From Alishewanella longhuensis (lineage in GTDB: Bacteria > Pseudomonadota > Gammaproteobacteria > Enterobacterales > Alteromonadaceae), in contig NZ_BNAO01000009.1 in the NCBI RefSeq assembly GCF_014653435.1, positions 138,770 through 177,588 on the forward strand: 38,819 bases of DNA, written 5' to 3'. The translations under genes and the position numbers were made by a program. How positions within the stretch are numbered: the first letter of the stretch is position 1; the number at the start of each line of letters is the position of its first letter. This document shows positions 8,438 to 16,274 of the stretch, piece after piece. The notes below the pieces were generated by a model that worked only from the letters and a program-made list of their open reading frames with translations, was not told the origin of the DNA and did no database searches.

Positions 8438-9021
8438 AACTAAATCATATTATTTATACGGAAAACGAGCTGATTAGCCCACGTTGGCTAGAACTCATGC
8501 CCGAGGCGTTAATTCAAACAGTGTTTACAAAGGATGAGACTTTTTCCAACACTTTAATTTGGGTTGTCACAGGCATTCCACACTGGCAGGACATCATAAA
8601 ATTTTATCATAGCAATGGTAATCAGGTACTCGCCTTAACCCGAAATGGCAGTACAGATGAAGTAATCGCAGCATTAAACGCCGGTGCCAAAGGGTACCTT
8701 GATCTATTTTCGAATACAACCATACTAGAACAAGCTGCAAATGCAGTAACAAATGGCGCTTTATGGTTGCCCGCGTCTATAGTCACTGGACTTATCGGCT
8801 CTTTAACAGTGAAGATGCCCATAAAGAATGATGAAGAATTAAATAAGCTTACGAAAAGGGAGCTAGATGTTGTTAAGGAAATTAAAACCGGCTTGAGCAA
8901 CAAAGAGATTGCCAGAAGGCTAGCCATATCTGAACGAACAGTGAAGGAGCATCTATCATCTATCTTTTCGAAATTGGAGGTTAGTGACAGATTTCAGCTA
9001 ATATTGAAGCTCAAAGCCTAG
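8434..9021 (+). CDS. LuxR-type DNA-binding protein with degenerate receiver domain
   Basis: Two-domain protein of 195 residues. The C-terminus (about 137-193) is a clear LuxR/GerE helix-turn-helix (LTKRELDVVKEIKTGLSNKE, then ERTVKEHLSSIFSKL). The N-terminus has the shape of a response-regulator receiver, including the beta4-beta5 phrase ALNAGAKGYL (80-89) and a WLP near 111. But the beta3 strand reads LIWVVTGIPH (41-50) with no phospho-acceptor aspartate, and the conserved lysine after GYL is replaced by D90-L91. It is therefore unlikely to be controlled by ordinary phosphorylation. The start codon overlaps the lapC stop, so it is made together with the secretion apparatus. The target is unknown; autoregulation of the lap promoters is a natural guess (inference). 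Confidence 0.88.
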   Translation: MKLNHIIYTENELISPRWLELMPEALIQTVFTKDETFSNTLIWVVTGIPHWQDIIKFYHSNGNQVLALTRNGSTDEVIAALNAGAKGYLDLFSNTTILEQAANAVTNGALWLPASIVTGLIGSLTVKMPIKNDEELNKLTKRELDVVKEIKTGLSNKEIARRLAISERTVKEHLSSIFSKLEVSDRFQLILKLKA

Positions 9022-9052
9022 CTTACATTTCGAATTAGCCAAGGAGGCTAAA

Positions 9053-9403
9053 ATGTTCGTAAGAAGAAATGCAAATAATGAAATAGTGCTTGTCAGTAAA
9101 GAGCGTATTTCAGGTATTGCAGAGGAATATCTGGATGCTGACTCATACGAGTTGATTGATTTTATCCAGAATCAGCAAGAAAGCTCGCCGGTTGTCGAAT
9201 TTAAGAAGTCGGATAAAGATCTTATAAGGGTACTAGAGGATGTTATCGATTTACTAACAATTAAAGGTATTATTCAATTTACCGATTTACCCAAAGCAGC
9301 TCAACAGAAACTACTTTCGCGTCAACATATCCGGCACAGAATTGCTACCTTAAATCTGGTATCGGACAATCCTGACGAAGAAACTGTTAACTTAGATCTT
9401 TAG
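9053..9403 (+). CDS. Small conserved protein of the 'tryptophan synthase beta-like' family (function unknown)
   Basis: 116 residues with a strong ribosome site (AAGGAGG at 9041-9047, 5 bases before the ATG). The pattern MFVRRNANNEIVLVSKE at the start and DLIRVLEDVIDLLTIKGIIQ followed by FTDLPKAAQQKLLSR in the middle fits a small proteobacterial family. Databases often label that family 'tryptophan synthase subunit beta-like', but it has no PLP-binding motif and is far too short to be TrpB. There is no signal peptide or membrane segment, so it should be cytoplasmic and is mostly helical. It is the last gene of the lapEBC-luxR run, 31 bases after the regulator. The role is unknown; the position suggests a link to the adhesin system or to its regulator. 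Confidence 0.82.
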   Translation: MFVRRNANNEIVLVSKERISGIAEEYLDADSYELIDFIQNQQESSPVVEFKKSDKDLIRVLEDVIDLLTIKGIIQFTDLPKAAQQKLLSRQHIRHRIATLNLVSDNPDEETVNLDL

Positions 9404-9414
9404 TTTTTCTTATC

Positions 9415-9442
9415 TGCGCAGCTTGTCAAAATCAACTGCGCA
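9415..9442. other. Hairpin between the convergent small gene and lapD
   Basis: TGCGCAG-(C)-TTG pairs with CAA-CTGCGCA, a 10-pair stem with one bulge and a 7-base loop. It lies in the 52-base gap between convergent stops. There is no T-run on the 3' side on either strand, so it is only a possible rho-independent terminator or 3'-end stabiliser. Confidence 0.45.
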
Positions 9443-9455
9443 TCCGCACTCCGCA

Positions 9456-11387
9456 CTACCCCGCTCTTACAGCAGGCCCGGTAATCGCATCAAGGCCTAC
9501 TTGCTGCAACAATGAGATGTCATAGCCATCAACGACACCCTCAGCAATCATCGTTAAGCCCAGCGAGTGCCCTAAACCACAGAAGCCCCCGATAAAATCT
9601 TTCGCATCTTGAGGGGATGTATATAACTGCCTAATTAATGATGCATCCACTTTCAAATAATCTAAACCTAGCTCTTGAATATCTTTTAACTGAGCAAATT
9701 GATTCCCCGCCGCTTGCACTCCTAAGATAATTCCAAGCCCCTTTGCTACTCTGACAAAATCTCTAAACGCTTCAATTTCTGCTATCACAGCTTGCTCGTT
9801 AAATTCTAAAGATAGCCTTTTACCTAACTCGGGCTGAGTTTGTAGTAATTTTAAGATGGTATTTTTTATTGCATGATCTTTGATCGTATCGATCGTCATA
9901 TTCACGGCAAGAATAAGTGTCTCAGAACCTTGTAGTATTGTCAGCGCCTGGCGAATTACTGCAACATCTAGCTGAGGCAATAAACCGAGACGCCTCGCCC
10001 ATGCAATAAAGCATCCGGCCGACCGTTGTTCTCCAGCCAGACTGACTCTGACCATGGCTTCGCTGTGAAACAGCGTTCCATCAAAATAACAAACAGGGTA
10101 TTGTTTTAAGGTAATGTGATTATTGTTTATCGCAGTACTAAGCGCCTCACGCCACTCAGCCGCGCTGCGAAACATTTGTCCTTGTTCAGGGACATAAGCC
10201 AATTCTATACCAGCCTCTTCCGTCAACTCGGCATTAGCCAATACGTTGTCTAATCTGATTAAAATATCTGGCTTCGCTTCGCTACTTAAAAATACAGTTG
10301 CTGCTAATGGAAAATAAATGTTTACTTTAGCGGCATGCGCTTGTTGTAACTGTAACAAAGACTGTTGAATAGAATTATGAATTTCTTTTATATCATCAGC
10401 TTGCGTTAATAAGATGGCAAAGTCACTACTGTTGATCCGTGCAAGTGTGACTGAACCCACTTGGGCCTCAAACCTTTTCCCCTGCTGTTGTAAAAGAGTA
10501 GCAACGTCACATAGTAGTTTGTCAGTGGCTTTATGGCCCAGTTTCTGATTAATCACACGCAAATCGAAAACTCTAAGCATGCAAATCATATGAGGCTCTG
10601 TTTTGTCATCGCTAGCCAGCGCAGCATCCAAGGCCGCCATAAAAGTCGTTCTGTTGTTTAAACCTGTTAATTCATCCAATTGAAATTTAATACGCATTTC
10701 GTCCAAACGCTTGTTTTCAGTCTCAAGCATATTGCGTACACGTAATGATAATAAGTTCATAGCACGAACAACTCGGCCAAACTCAAGTGTTCTGGGCTCC
10801 TGTGACGTGATAAAACGCCGCCCCCCTATCGCTTCAGCCTGAGCTACAACATCATCTAACGGCCTGGTAATCACTTTAAGAATCAAACTGCCAATTGCAC
10901 CGGAAAACAACGCTACTACTGCAAACCAGAAAAACATTTGTGATGTACTTTGCCACAAGGCTTGCTGCGCAAATCTACTATGACTTTCAACATATAAAGT
11001 ACCAAATTGTTGCCAACCATCCTGTATCTGCGCAACTCCCGGCAAAACGTTAAGTGGGACTAATGTACTGAACCAATCGGGTACCGAATCAGCGACAACT
11101 GCTTCATACTCTTTCACTAAGAAGGTATCGCCATTAGCAAGAATCAAGGCAATTTTTTGGTAATGTCCGGTGTCAAACTGAGCCGCTACCAATAATTCTA
11201 TTAAAGTCGGATCTTTTTCAAGCTGTGAAATAGAAAGCGCCAGCATATTGGCATTATCAATATTCTTAATGTTCAGCTGCTCTGAGAAGTAATTTCTGGC
11301 GCTGTAGCTGCTAATAGAAAAACTACTAACAAAAGCCAGAACCAATACTACTGCGATAACAACCCAAAGTTGTTTTATTAAAGACAT
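9456..11387 (-). CDS. lapD: LapD-type c-di-GMP receptor (inactive GGDEF-EAL)
   Basis: Inner-membrane protein that binds cytoplasmic c-di-GMP and, when bound, sequesters the protease LapG in the periplasm. Layout: membrane helix (about 7-27), periplasmic LapD/MoxY domain (28-148) including W125 in DGW, which is the LapG-contact residue in P. fluorescens LapD. Then a second helix (about 150-172), HAMP (to about 225), GGDEF-like (235-395) and EAL-like (415-643) domains. The GGDEF motif reads NSSDF (319-323). The EAL motif reads EAM (443-445) and the catalytic DDFG stretch reads VQAAG (557-561), so neither activity is expected. The length of 643 residues is close to the Pseudomonas protein. It follows lapG by 50 bases with an AGAGAG ribosome site. 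Confidence 0.94.
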   Translation of the reverse strand: MSLIKQLWVVIAVVLVLAFVSSFSISSYSARNYFSEQLNIKNIDNANMLALSISQLEKDPTLIELLVAAQFDTGHYQKIALILANGDTFLVKEYEAVVADSVPDWFSTLVPLNVLPGVAQIQDGWQQFGTLYVESHSRFAQQALWQSTSQMFFWFAVVALFSGAIGSLILKVITRPLDDVVAQAEAIGGRRFITSQEPRTLEFGRVVRAMNLLSLRVRNMLETENKRLDEMRIKFQLDELTGLNNRTTFMAALDAALASDDKTEPHMICMLRVFDLRVINQKLGHKATDKLLCDVATLLQQQGKRFEAQVGSVTLARINSSDFAILLTQADDIKEIHNSIQQSLLQLQQAHAAKVNIYFPLAATVFLSSEAKPDILIRLDNVLANAELTEEAGIELAYVPEQGQMFRSAAEWREALSTAINNNHITLKQYPVCYFDGTLFHSEAMVRVSLAGEQRSAGCFIAWARRLGLLPQLDVAVIRQALTILQGSETLILAVNMTIDTIKDHAIKNTILKLLQTQPELGKRLSLEFNEQAVIAEIEAFRDFVRVAKGLGIILGVQAAGNQFAQLKDIQELGLDYLKVDASLIRQLYTSPQDAKDFIGGFCGLGHSLGLTMIAEGVVDGYDISLLQQVGLDAITGPAVRAG

Positions 11388-11437
11388 TTTGCACTCTCTA
11401 AGTTAAGCCAAACCACGAATAAAATACTTTTCCACAA

Positions 11438-12199
11438 CTAAAAACCGATGCCATCTTGTTGCATCCGTTCCAAAACATCACGCCAACGAGACAATCGCGC
11501 GGTAGGGCTAGAAGCCGCTTGATTAGCACTTAAATGCCCCGCCCATAGACCTTCACTATTAAAACTAAACACTGGCGATAAATCTGTGCGCTCTGATGCC
11601 AACGCCACCGTATTCACTAAATTATCTAAAATGAGAGGTTCTGCCATGGGATCAGCATAATATCCCAGCACCATGTGAGGCTCAAACACTGAACTATGAG
11701 GACCACCCATTCTGGCCCGAACATAAATTAATCTCAGTTTAGTATCGTCTATTCCTGCAAACCTAAGGCTAATATACTTAGCAATTGCATAGTCTTCACA
11801 ATCACCAAAACCTTTACCTAAGGTTTCCAAAGGTGTTGCCCAGTAGTCACTGACACCCCACAATGCTTGATCTGATTTGAACCGTACATTATTTTGAAAA
11901 AACTGGTTTACCCGTCTTAATTTTTCAAGATCATCTAAATCGGTCAGCCCAAGTAACATCCGCTCCCATTGCTGAGAAAGCTCGGTCCGCGTGTCGCCAT
12001 ATTTACCAGCCATCTTTTGATGAAAAAGAGCAAAATCGATAGTCAACTTCTTACTAGTAGCAGCTGAGTAGCTAAAGTGCAGCACGCTTATTAGCAGAAG
12101 CATGCTTAAGAAAGCGGGAGATAGCTTTCTCCAAGACTTTCGAGCCTCTATATAGATGTTAATGACGCTTCGCCAAACTGCCGAAATGATGTGTTGCAC
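11438..12199 (-). CDS. lapG: LapG-type periplasmic cysteine protease (transglutaminase-like)
   Basis: Calcium-dependent protease that cuts the adhesin at TAAG when c-di-GMP falls and LapD lets it go, freeing the cell from the surface. The catalytic triad is visible as C134 (GDCEDYA), H175 (EPHMVLGY) and D192 (LILDNL). The acidic residues around the cysteine (D133, E135) match the calcium site known in LapG proteins. A long basic N-region and hydrophobic stretch (about 30-46) ending SYSAA look like a signal peptide. The start is a GTG at 12199, which gives 253 residues, close to the Pseudomonas length; the ribosome site is poor, and the inner ATG (codon 33) would remove most of the signal peptide. 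First gene of a lapG-lapD operon. Confidence 0.93.
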   Translation of the reverse strand: MQHIISAVWRSVINIYIEARKSWRKLSPAFLSMLLLISVLHFSYSAATSKKLTIDFALFHQKMAGKYGDTRTELSQQWERMLLGLTDLDDLEKLRRVNQFFQNNVRFKSDQALWGVSDYWATPLETLGKGFGDCEDYAIAKYISLRFAGIDDTKLRLIYVRARMGGPHSSVFEPHMVLGYYADPMAEPLILDNLVNTVALASERTDLSPVFSFNSEGLWAGHLSANQAASSPTARLSRWRDVLERMQQDGIGF

Positions 12200-12545
12200 C
12201 TGGATACTTGCTCATGTTCTTAAAATAGATCCTGCTCTAAGCATAAACTAATTAACACCTGTGCTTAATGATATTTGGCATTCGCTGCAAATTTAATTTG
12301 AAAGTAAGCTGAATAACAAACTAAAAATGCCATTTACCGAGTAAGATTAACTAAAAACCACCAATTATCCATCCTAGGCCCCGGAGCAGAAACAAAAAAA
12401 CCTTTGTTTTACAAGACTTCTGGAAGTCTCCCAAAGACTATGCCATAGTCAATGGGCAATTATGAAATCTTTAATTGTTGTACTGACCCCAGGATCAGGT
12501 TGTTAAAGTCATTGCTTTAATAAAAATAATTTGGAGATATCACAT
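12200..12545. promoter_or_regulatory. Divergent intergenic region between lapG and the TonB receptor
   Basis: 346 bases without a gene. The left part should carry the lapG-lapD promoter (minus) and the right part the receptor promoter (plus). No consensus sigma70 pair stands out. Two palindromes, listed separately, lie 96-132 bases before the receptor ATG, and a partial one (CTGA-N8-TCAG) is near 12483-12498. Confidence 0.5.
12414..12450. promoter_or_regulatory. Paired palindromes upstream of the TonB-dependent receptor
   Basis: AGACTTC-TG-GAAGTCT (12414-12429) and GACTAT-GCC-ATAGTC (12436-12450) are both perfect. Their centres are about 21 bases apart, two helical turns, which suits two bound repressor or activator dimers. 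They do not match the Fur box. They could also form a leader RNA structure. The function is inferred only from symmetry and position. Confidence 0.45.
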
Positions 12546-15038
12546 ATGCGCAGCTTCAAGCCACATCCGCTCGCACTAGCAGTTGCTGTTACACTGCTCA
12601 GTCCTGCCGCTTTCGCGCAGCAGGATACTACCGAAGAAAAAGCTGAAAAAATTGAGCAAATTGTTGTTACCGGTACCCGTGTAGCAGGACGCTCAGTATC
12701 TGACACAGCTGTGCCAATTGATATTGTCAGTACGGAGATGCTGCAACGAGCAGGCTCAACGGAGTTAAATCAGTTACTTTCAACGGCACTACCTTCATTT
12801 AATTTTCCGCGCCCAGGTCTTACCGACGGCACCGATACGGTGCGCCCTGCGACCTTACGAGGTTTAGGGCCAGATCAATCCTTGGTGTTGGTCAATTCGA
12901 AACGTCGTCATGCCGCGTCCTTGGTAAATGTGAATGGCTCTGTTGGTCGCGGCTCTTCCGCCGTCGACCTTAACACCATTCCCACTGCAGCAATTAGTTC
13001 TGTAGAAGTGCTTCGTGACGGTGCTTCAGCCCAATATGGTTCCGATGCTATCGCTGGCGTACTTAATGTAAGATTGCGAGAGGCTAGCGAAGGCGGTAAT
13101 TTTACCACTTCTTACGGCTGGCGTGAGACTAGGTACAGTACGCCGACCACTACACCACCCGCAGGTGCAACCTGGAGTGCACCATCGTCTATTGAGCGCA
13201 GCAGAACAGATGGTGAAACGCTTACTCTTAGCGGTTGGCGTGGTTTCGATTTAGGCAACAATGCTTTTTTAACCGTGTCGGCAGAATACAAAGATGCCGA
13301 GAAAACGGAGCGCGGTGGCTGGGATTACCGCCAGCAATATGCTCTGGTAAATGGTGAGTTCGACCCACGTGAAGCTCTCTTTAACCGTTTTAACGCCTGG
13401 TATGGCGAACCTGAACTGGAACAGTTCACACTTTTTGCCAATGCAGGTAAAACGCTGGAAAACGGTAAAATCTATGGCTGGCTAAGCTATCAAGATCGCG
13501 AAGCAAGATCAGGTGGTTTCTATCGCACAGCCAGAGATGACCGAAATATTATCGAAATCTACCCAGATGGTTTCTTACCCATTATTGCTCCTGATGTCAC
13601 TGACGCCAGTGCCGCCGTGGGGTATGAATTTGATGTGGGTGAATGGACCGTAGATACCTCGCTAGTGTGGGGTCAAAACCGTATGGCATTTACCATCGAG
13701 AACACGCTCAATCGCTCTATTGGCCCTAGCAGCAAAACTGAATTTGATGCTGGCGGCTTCCGTTATGGCCAAAGCGTATTTAACCTCTCTGGTGTTCGTT
13801 CATTTAACGTAGCCGCTTTGGCATCACCATTAAACGTTGCCACAGGCGTTGAGCTTCGTCGTGAACGCTATAGCATTTTCGCTGGTGAACCAGACTCTTG
13901 GCGCAACGGTGGCGTATTGCTGCCTAATGGCAATCCCACCGCGTCCGGCGCTCAGGTATTCCCGGGGTTCAGACCATCAAACGAAACACGCGATACACGG
14001 CGGGCGATCGGTGTTTATTTAGATCTTGAAGCAAATCTTACTGACAACATGTTAGGCTCTGTCGCTGTTCGCGCTGAAGATTATTCTGATTTTGGCAGCA
14101 ACTTAACCGGCAAAGCCGCTTTACGATATGATTTTACTGATAATTTTGCTTTACGTGGTTCTATCCAAAATGGTTTCAGAGCCCCTTCATTGCAACAGCA
14201 AAATTTCACTGCTACCTCAACTAACTTCATTGGCGGCGTTCCTTTTGATATCACTACTTTTCCGGTAAGCGATCCGATCGCGCAAGCGTTGGGAGCAACG
14301 GCATTGGATGCTGAGAAATCGGTAAACTATTCATTAGGTACCGTATTCCGCCTGGGTGGCGTGTCAGTCACTATTGATGGCTATCGCATCGATATTAAGG
14401 ATCGCATAGTCTTATCTGAGAACCTAACCGCAGTTAACGTCCGCGAATACCTTACCTCACAAGGCTTTATCGGCATTGGCGGTGGTAGGTTCTTTATTAA
14501 TGGTGTAGATACCGAGACACAAGGGGTTGATGTCGTTGTGAACTGGTCTTTACCAACCGACCAGCTAGGGCTATTTGACTTTACGTTAGTAGGTAACTAC
14601 AACAAAACGAAAGTGACTGCCGTGCCAGAGACCGCTCAGCTGTCACAATTAAACCCTGCCCCAGTGCTGTTTGGTCGGGTCAACGTGTTAACCTTTGAAA
14701 AAGGTACGCCAAAAGATAAATTGGGTGCCACGGTAAACTGGAGTTACGACAATCTTAGTGCAACGTTAAAAGCAACACGCTATGGTGAAGTATTAACACC
14801 TGGCACCTCAGAAGCGACAGATTTTATCTTAACCCCGAAAACGCTGATCGATCTGGAGGCGCGGTACGAGTTTAATGACAATTGGACCTTGGCTTTTGGT
14901 GCAGATAATATCTTTGATAAATATCCAGATCCGTTCCCGATTAATTTGAATACGACAGGTGCCACGTCTTTTTCAAATTATTCACCTTTTGGTCGTTCTG
15001 GTCGTTTATTTTATGGCAGGGTAGCTTACAACTTCTAA
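12546..15038 (+). CDS. TonB-dependent outer-membrane receptor, substrate unknown
   Basis: Active-transport receptor of the outer membrane. A signal peptide (1-24, ending AAFA) is followed by a TonB box region EQIVVTGTR (37-45) and a plug domain (about 50-165) with the typical LRGLGPDQSLVLVN and VEVLRDGASAQYGSDAIAGV phrases. The 22-strand barrel follows, ending in aromatic AYNF, as usual for outer-membrane insertion. I chose ATG 12546, which has GGAG 9 bases upstream; a TTG 15 bases earlier overlaps that ribosome site. At 830 residues it is in the range of Alteromonadales receptors for carbohydrates, peptides or siderophores. No substrate-specific neighbour is present, so the ligand cannot be named. 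A strong terminator follows. Confidence 0.93.
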   Translation: MRSFKPHPLALAVAVTLLSPAAFAQQDTTEEKAEKIEQIVVTGTRVAGRSVSDTAVPIDIVSTEMLQRAGSTELNQLLSTALPSFNFPRPGLTDGTDTVRPATLRGLGPDQSLVLVNSKRRHAASLVNVNGSVGRGSSAVDLNTIPTAAISSVEVLRDGASAQYGSDAIAGVLNVRLREASEGGNFTTSYGWRETRYSTPTTTPPAGATWSAPSSIERSRTDGETLTLSGWRGFDLGNNAFLTVSAEYKDAEKTERGGWDYRQQYALVNGEFDPREALFNRFNAWYGEPELEQFTLFANAGKTLENGKIYGWLSYQDREARSGGFYRTARDDRNIIEIYPDGFLPIIAPDVTDASAAVGYEFDVGEWTVDTSLVWGQNRMAFTIENTLNRSIGPSSKTEFDAGGFRYGQSVFNLSGVRSFNVAALASPLNVATGVELRRERYSIFAGEPDSWRNGGVLLPNGNPTASGAQVFPGFRPSNETRDTRRAIGVYLDLEANLTDNMLGSVAVRAEDYSDFGSNLTGKAALRYDFTDNFALRGSIQNGFRAPSLQQQNFTATSTNFIGGVPFDITTFPVSDPIAQALGATALDAEKSVNYSLGTVFRLGGVSVTIDGYRIDIKDRIVLSENLTAVNVREYLTSQGFIGIGGGRFFINGVDTETQGVDVVVNWSLPTDQLGLFDFTLVGNYNKTKVTAVPETAQLSQLNPAPVLFGRVNVLTFEKGTPKDKLGATVNWSYDNLSATLKATRYGEVLTPGTSEATDFILTPKTLIDLEARYEFNDNWTLAFGADNIFDKYPDPFPINLNTTGATSFSNYSPFGRSGRLFYGRVAYNF

Positions 15039-15055
15039 GATATTTCTAACTGACA

Positions 15056-15083
15056 TCAGGCGCTAACATAGCGCCTGATTTTT
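15056..15083 (+). terminator. Rho-independent terminator of the TonB receptor gene
   Basis: A perfect 10-base stem (TCAGGCGCTA at 15056-15065 with TAGCGCCTGA at 15069-15078), a 3-base loop and then a T-run starting at 15079. It is 18 bases after the receptor stop and oriented for the plus strand. Confidence 0.9.
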
Positions 15084-15090
15084 ATGAAAA

Positions 15091-15861
15091 CTAGGAAAGG
15101 CCTTGGATAGCAGACAGCGGCGCCAATCTTTCTAGTTCAGGTTTAGCAAAATAGTAACCCTGCAAATAACGAATACCAATTCCCGTGAGATACTCTAACT
15201 CTTCTTTCGTTTCGATCCCCTCTGCCAATACTTTGGCCCCTTGCAGCTCACACTGCTCAATCGTCTTACAAACAATATGTTGTTTCGCTGGATTAAGATG
15301 AATATTCCGAATTAATTGCATGTCTAACTTCAGAATATGAGGCTTTAACTCGATTAACCATTCCAGGGTCGCATAACCCGACCCATAATCATCTATAGCA
15401 GTTTGAAAACCGCGCTTCGCATAACTGCGAAAAATCCGGTTTAAATGATCTTTATCGGGAATTTCTTCGCCCTCAGTTACTTCAAAAATCAGCTTGGTTA
15501 AATCAAACCCATATAAATCCGCAGCTTCTATGGTGGCTTTAATACAAGTTTCCGGGTTATATACAGCATTAGGTAAAAAATTAATGTTTAAAAATGTCTC
15601 GCAGCCCAATTTTGCCGCTGTCTCTATTGCTTTAACCCGGCAAGCCTGATCAAAATAATATTTGTTTTTATCATTAATACGTTCGAATACCCAACCAGCA
15701 CCTTCACCATTAGGTCCTCGCACCAGAGCTTCATAAGCAAAAATAGTTTTGGTTTGCCAATCTATAATAGGCTGAAATGCCATACGAATTTGAAAACCCA
15801 AGTCTTGACCACTTAAGCAATCACTACAGCTTTGCTGTTTTACTGAGTCTGGGAACTGCAT
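15091..15861 (-). CDS. Stand-alone EAL-domain c-di-GMP phosphodiesterase
   Basis: 256 residues, almost entirely one EAL domain, likely hydrolysing c-di-GMP to pGpG. The catalytic and metal motifs are intact: EALVRG (44-49), NINF, the glutamate of FEVTEGEE, IDDYGSG, LKLD, AEGIET and LQGYYFAKP. There is no membrane segment, so it is cytosolic. The short N-terminus contains CSDC (C12, C15), a possible metal or redox pair. The gene faces the TonB receptor and is separate from lapG-lapD, but an active phosphodiesterase close to a LapD-type receptor is functionally suggestive, since lower c-di-GMP would free LapG. No sensor domain is seen. Confidence 0.92.
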   Translation of the reverse strand: MQFPDSVKQQSCSDCLSGQDLGFQIRMAFQPIIDWQTKTIFAYEALVRGPNGEGAGWVFERINDKNKYYFDQACRVKAIETAAKLGCETFLNINFLPNAVYNPETCIKATIEAADLYGFDLTKLIFEVTEGEEIPDKDHLNRIFRSYAKRGFQTAIDDYGSGYATLEWLIELKPHILKLDMQLIRNIHLNPAKQHIVCKTIEQCELQGAKVLAEGIETKEELEYLTGIGIRYLQGYYFAKPELERLAPLSAIQGLS

Positions 15862-16274
15862 AAAAAAATGACCTCAAAAGGGTTAGTAGCTTATTTTTAT
15901 CAAAAAACACTAGTGAAAGCTTTAGTTTTATATATTTAAGCGAAAGAGTGATTTAACTCCCCCAGCTTAAATGGCTTACGACAAGGGTATTATGGTGACT
16001 TATATTAAACACTTGACCTATAGCATAGACTGCTAAGAATAGTTGAGCAAAACCTTAAAGCCAGACACCAGAAAATATGCGAGTAATTAAGTAAAAAAGA
16101 TTCTTGTTAAAACCCGCTAACCCCTTTCGGCACTGTTTACGTATAACAGACATTGTTTTGCAGTAAACGCCGATAATTGTCATCCAATCGGCCAAAACTG
16201 GCAGTACCAGCTTAGAACTGTATAATAGCCAACAGTGTCTTGGTGCAGCCAAACAGGCCCTTAAAAGGTAACAC
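15862..16274. promoter_or_regulatory. Divergent intergenic region between the EAL gene and ubiD
   Basis: 413 bases without a supportable gene. A short open frame on the minus strand (to 16055) has no family signal and overlaps the ubiD promoter. The region is AT-rich near the EAL start, consistent with that gene's promoter. The ubiD promoter is given separately. Confidence 0.5.
16198..16226 (+). promoter_or_regulatory. Probable sigma70 promoter of ubiD
   Basis: CTGGCA (16198-16203), a 17-base spacer, then a perfect TATAAT (16221-16226), about 49 bases before the ubiD ATG. Four of six -35 bases match the consensus. Confidence 0.65.

Noticed and set aside
9456..11387. Active diguanylate cyclase/phosphodiesterase
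   Set aside because: Both catalytic motifs are degenerate (NSSDF and EAM, with VQAAG in place of DDFG), and W125 plus the lapG neighbour fit a LapD receptor instead.
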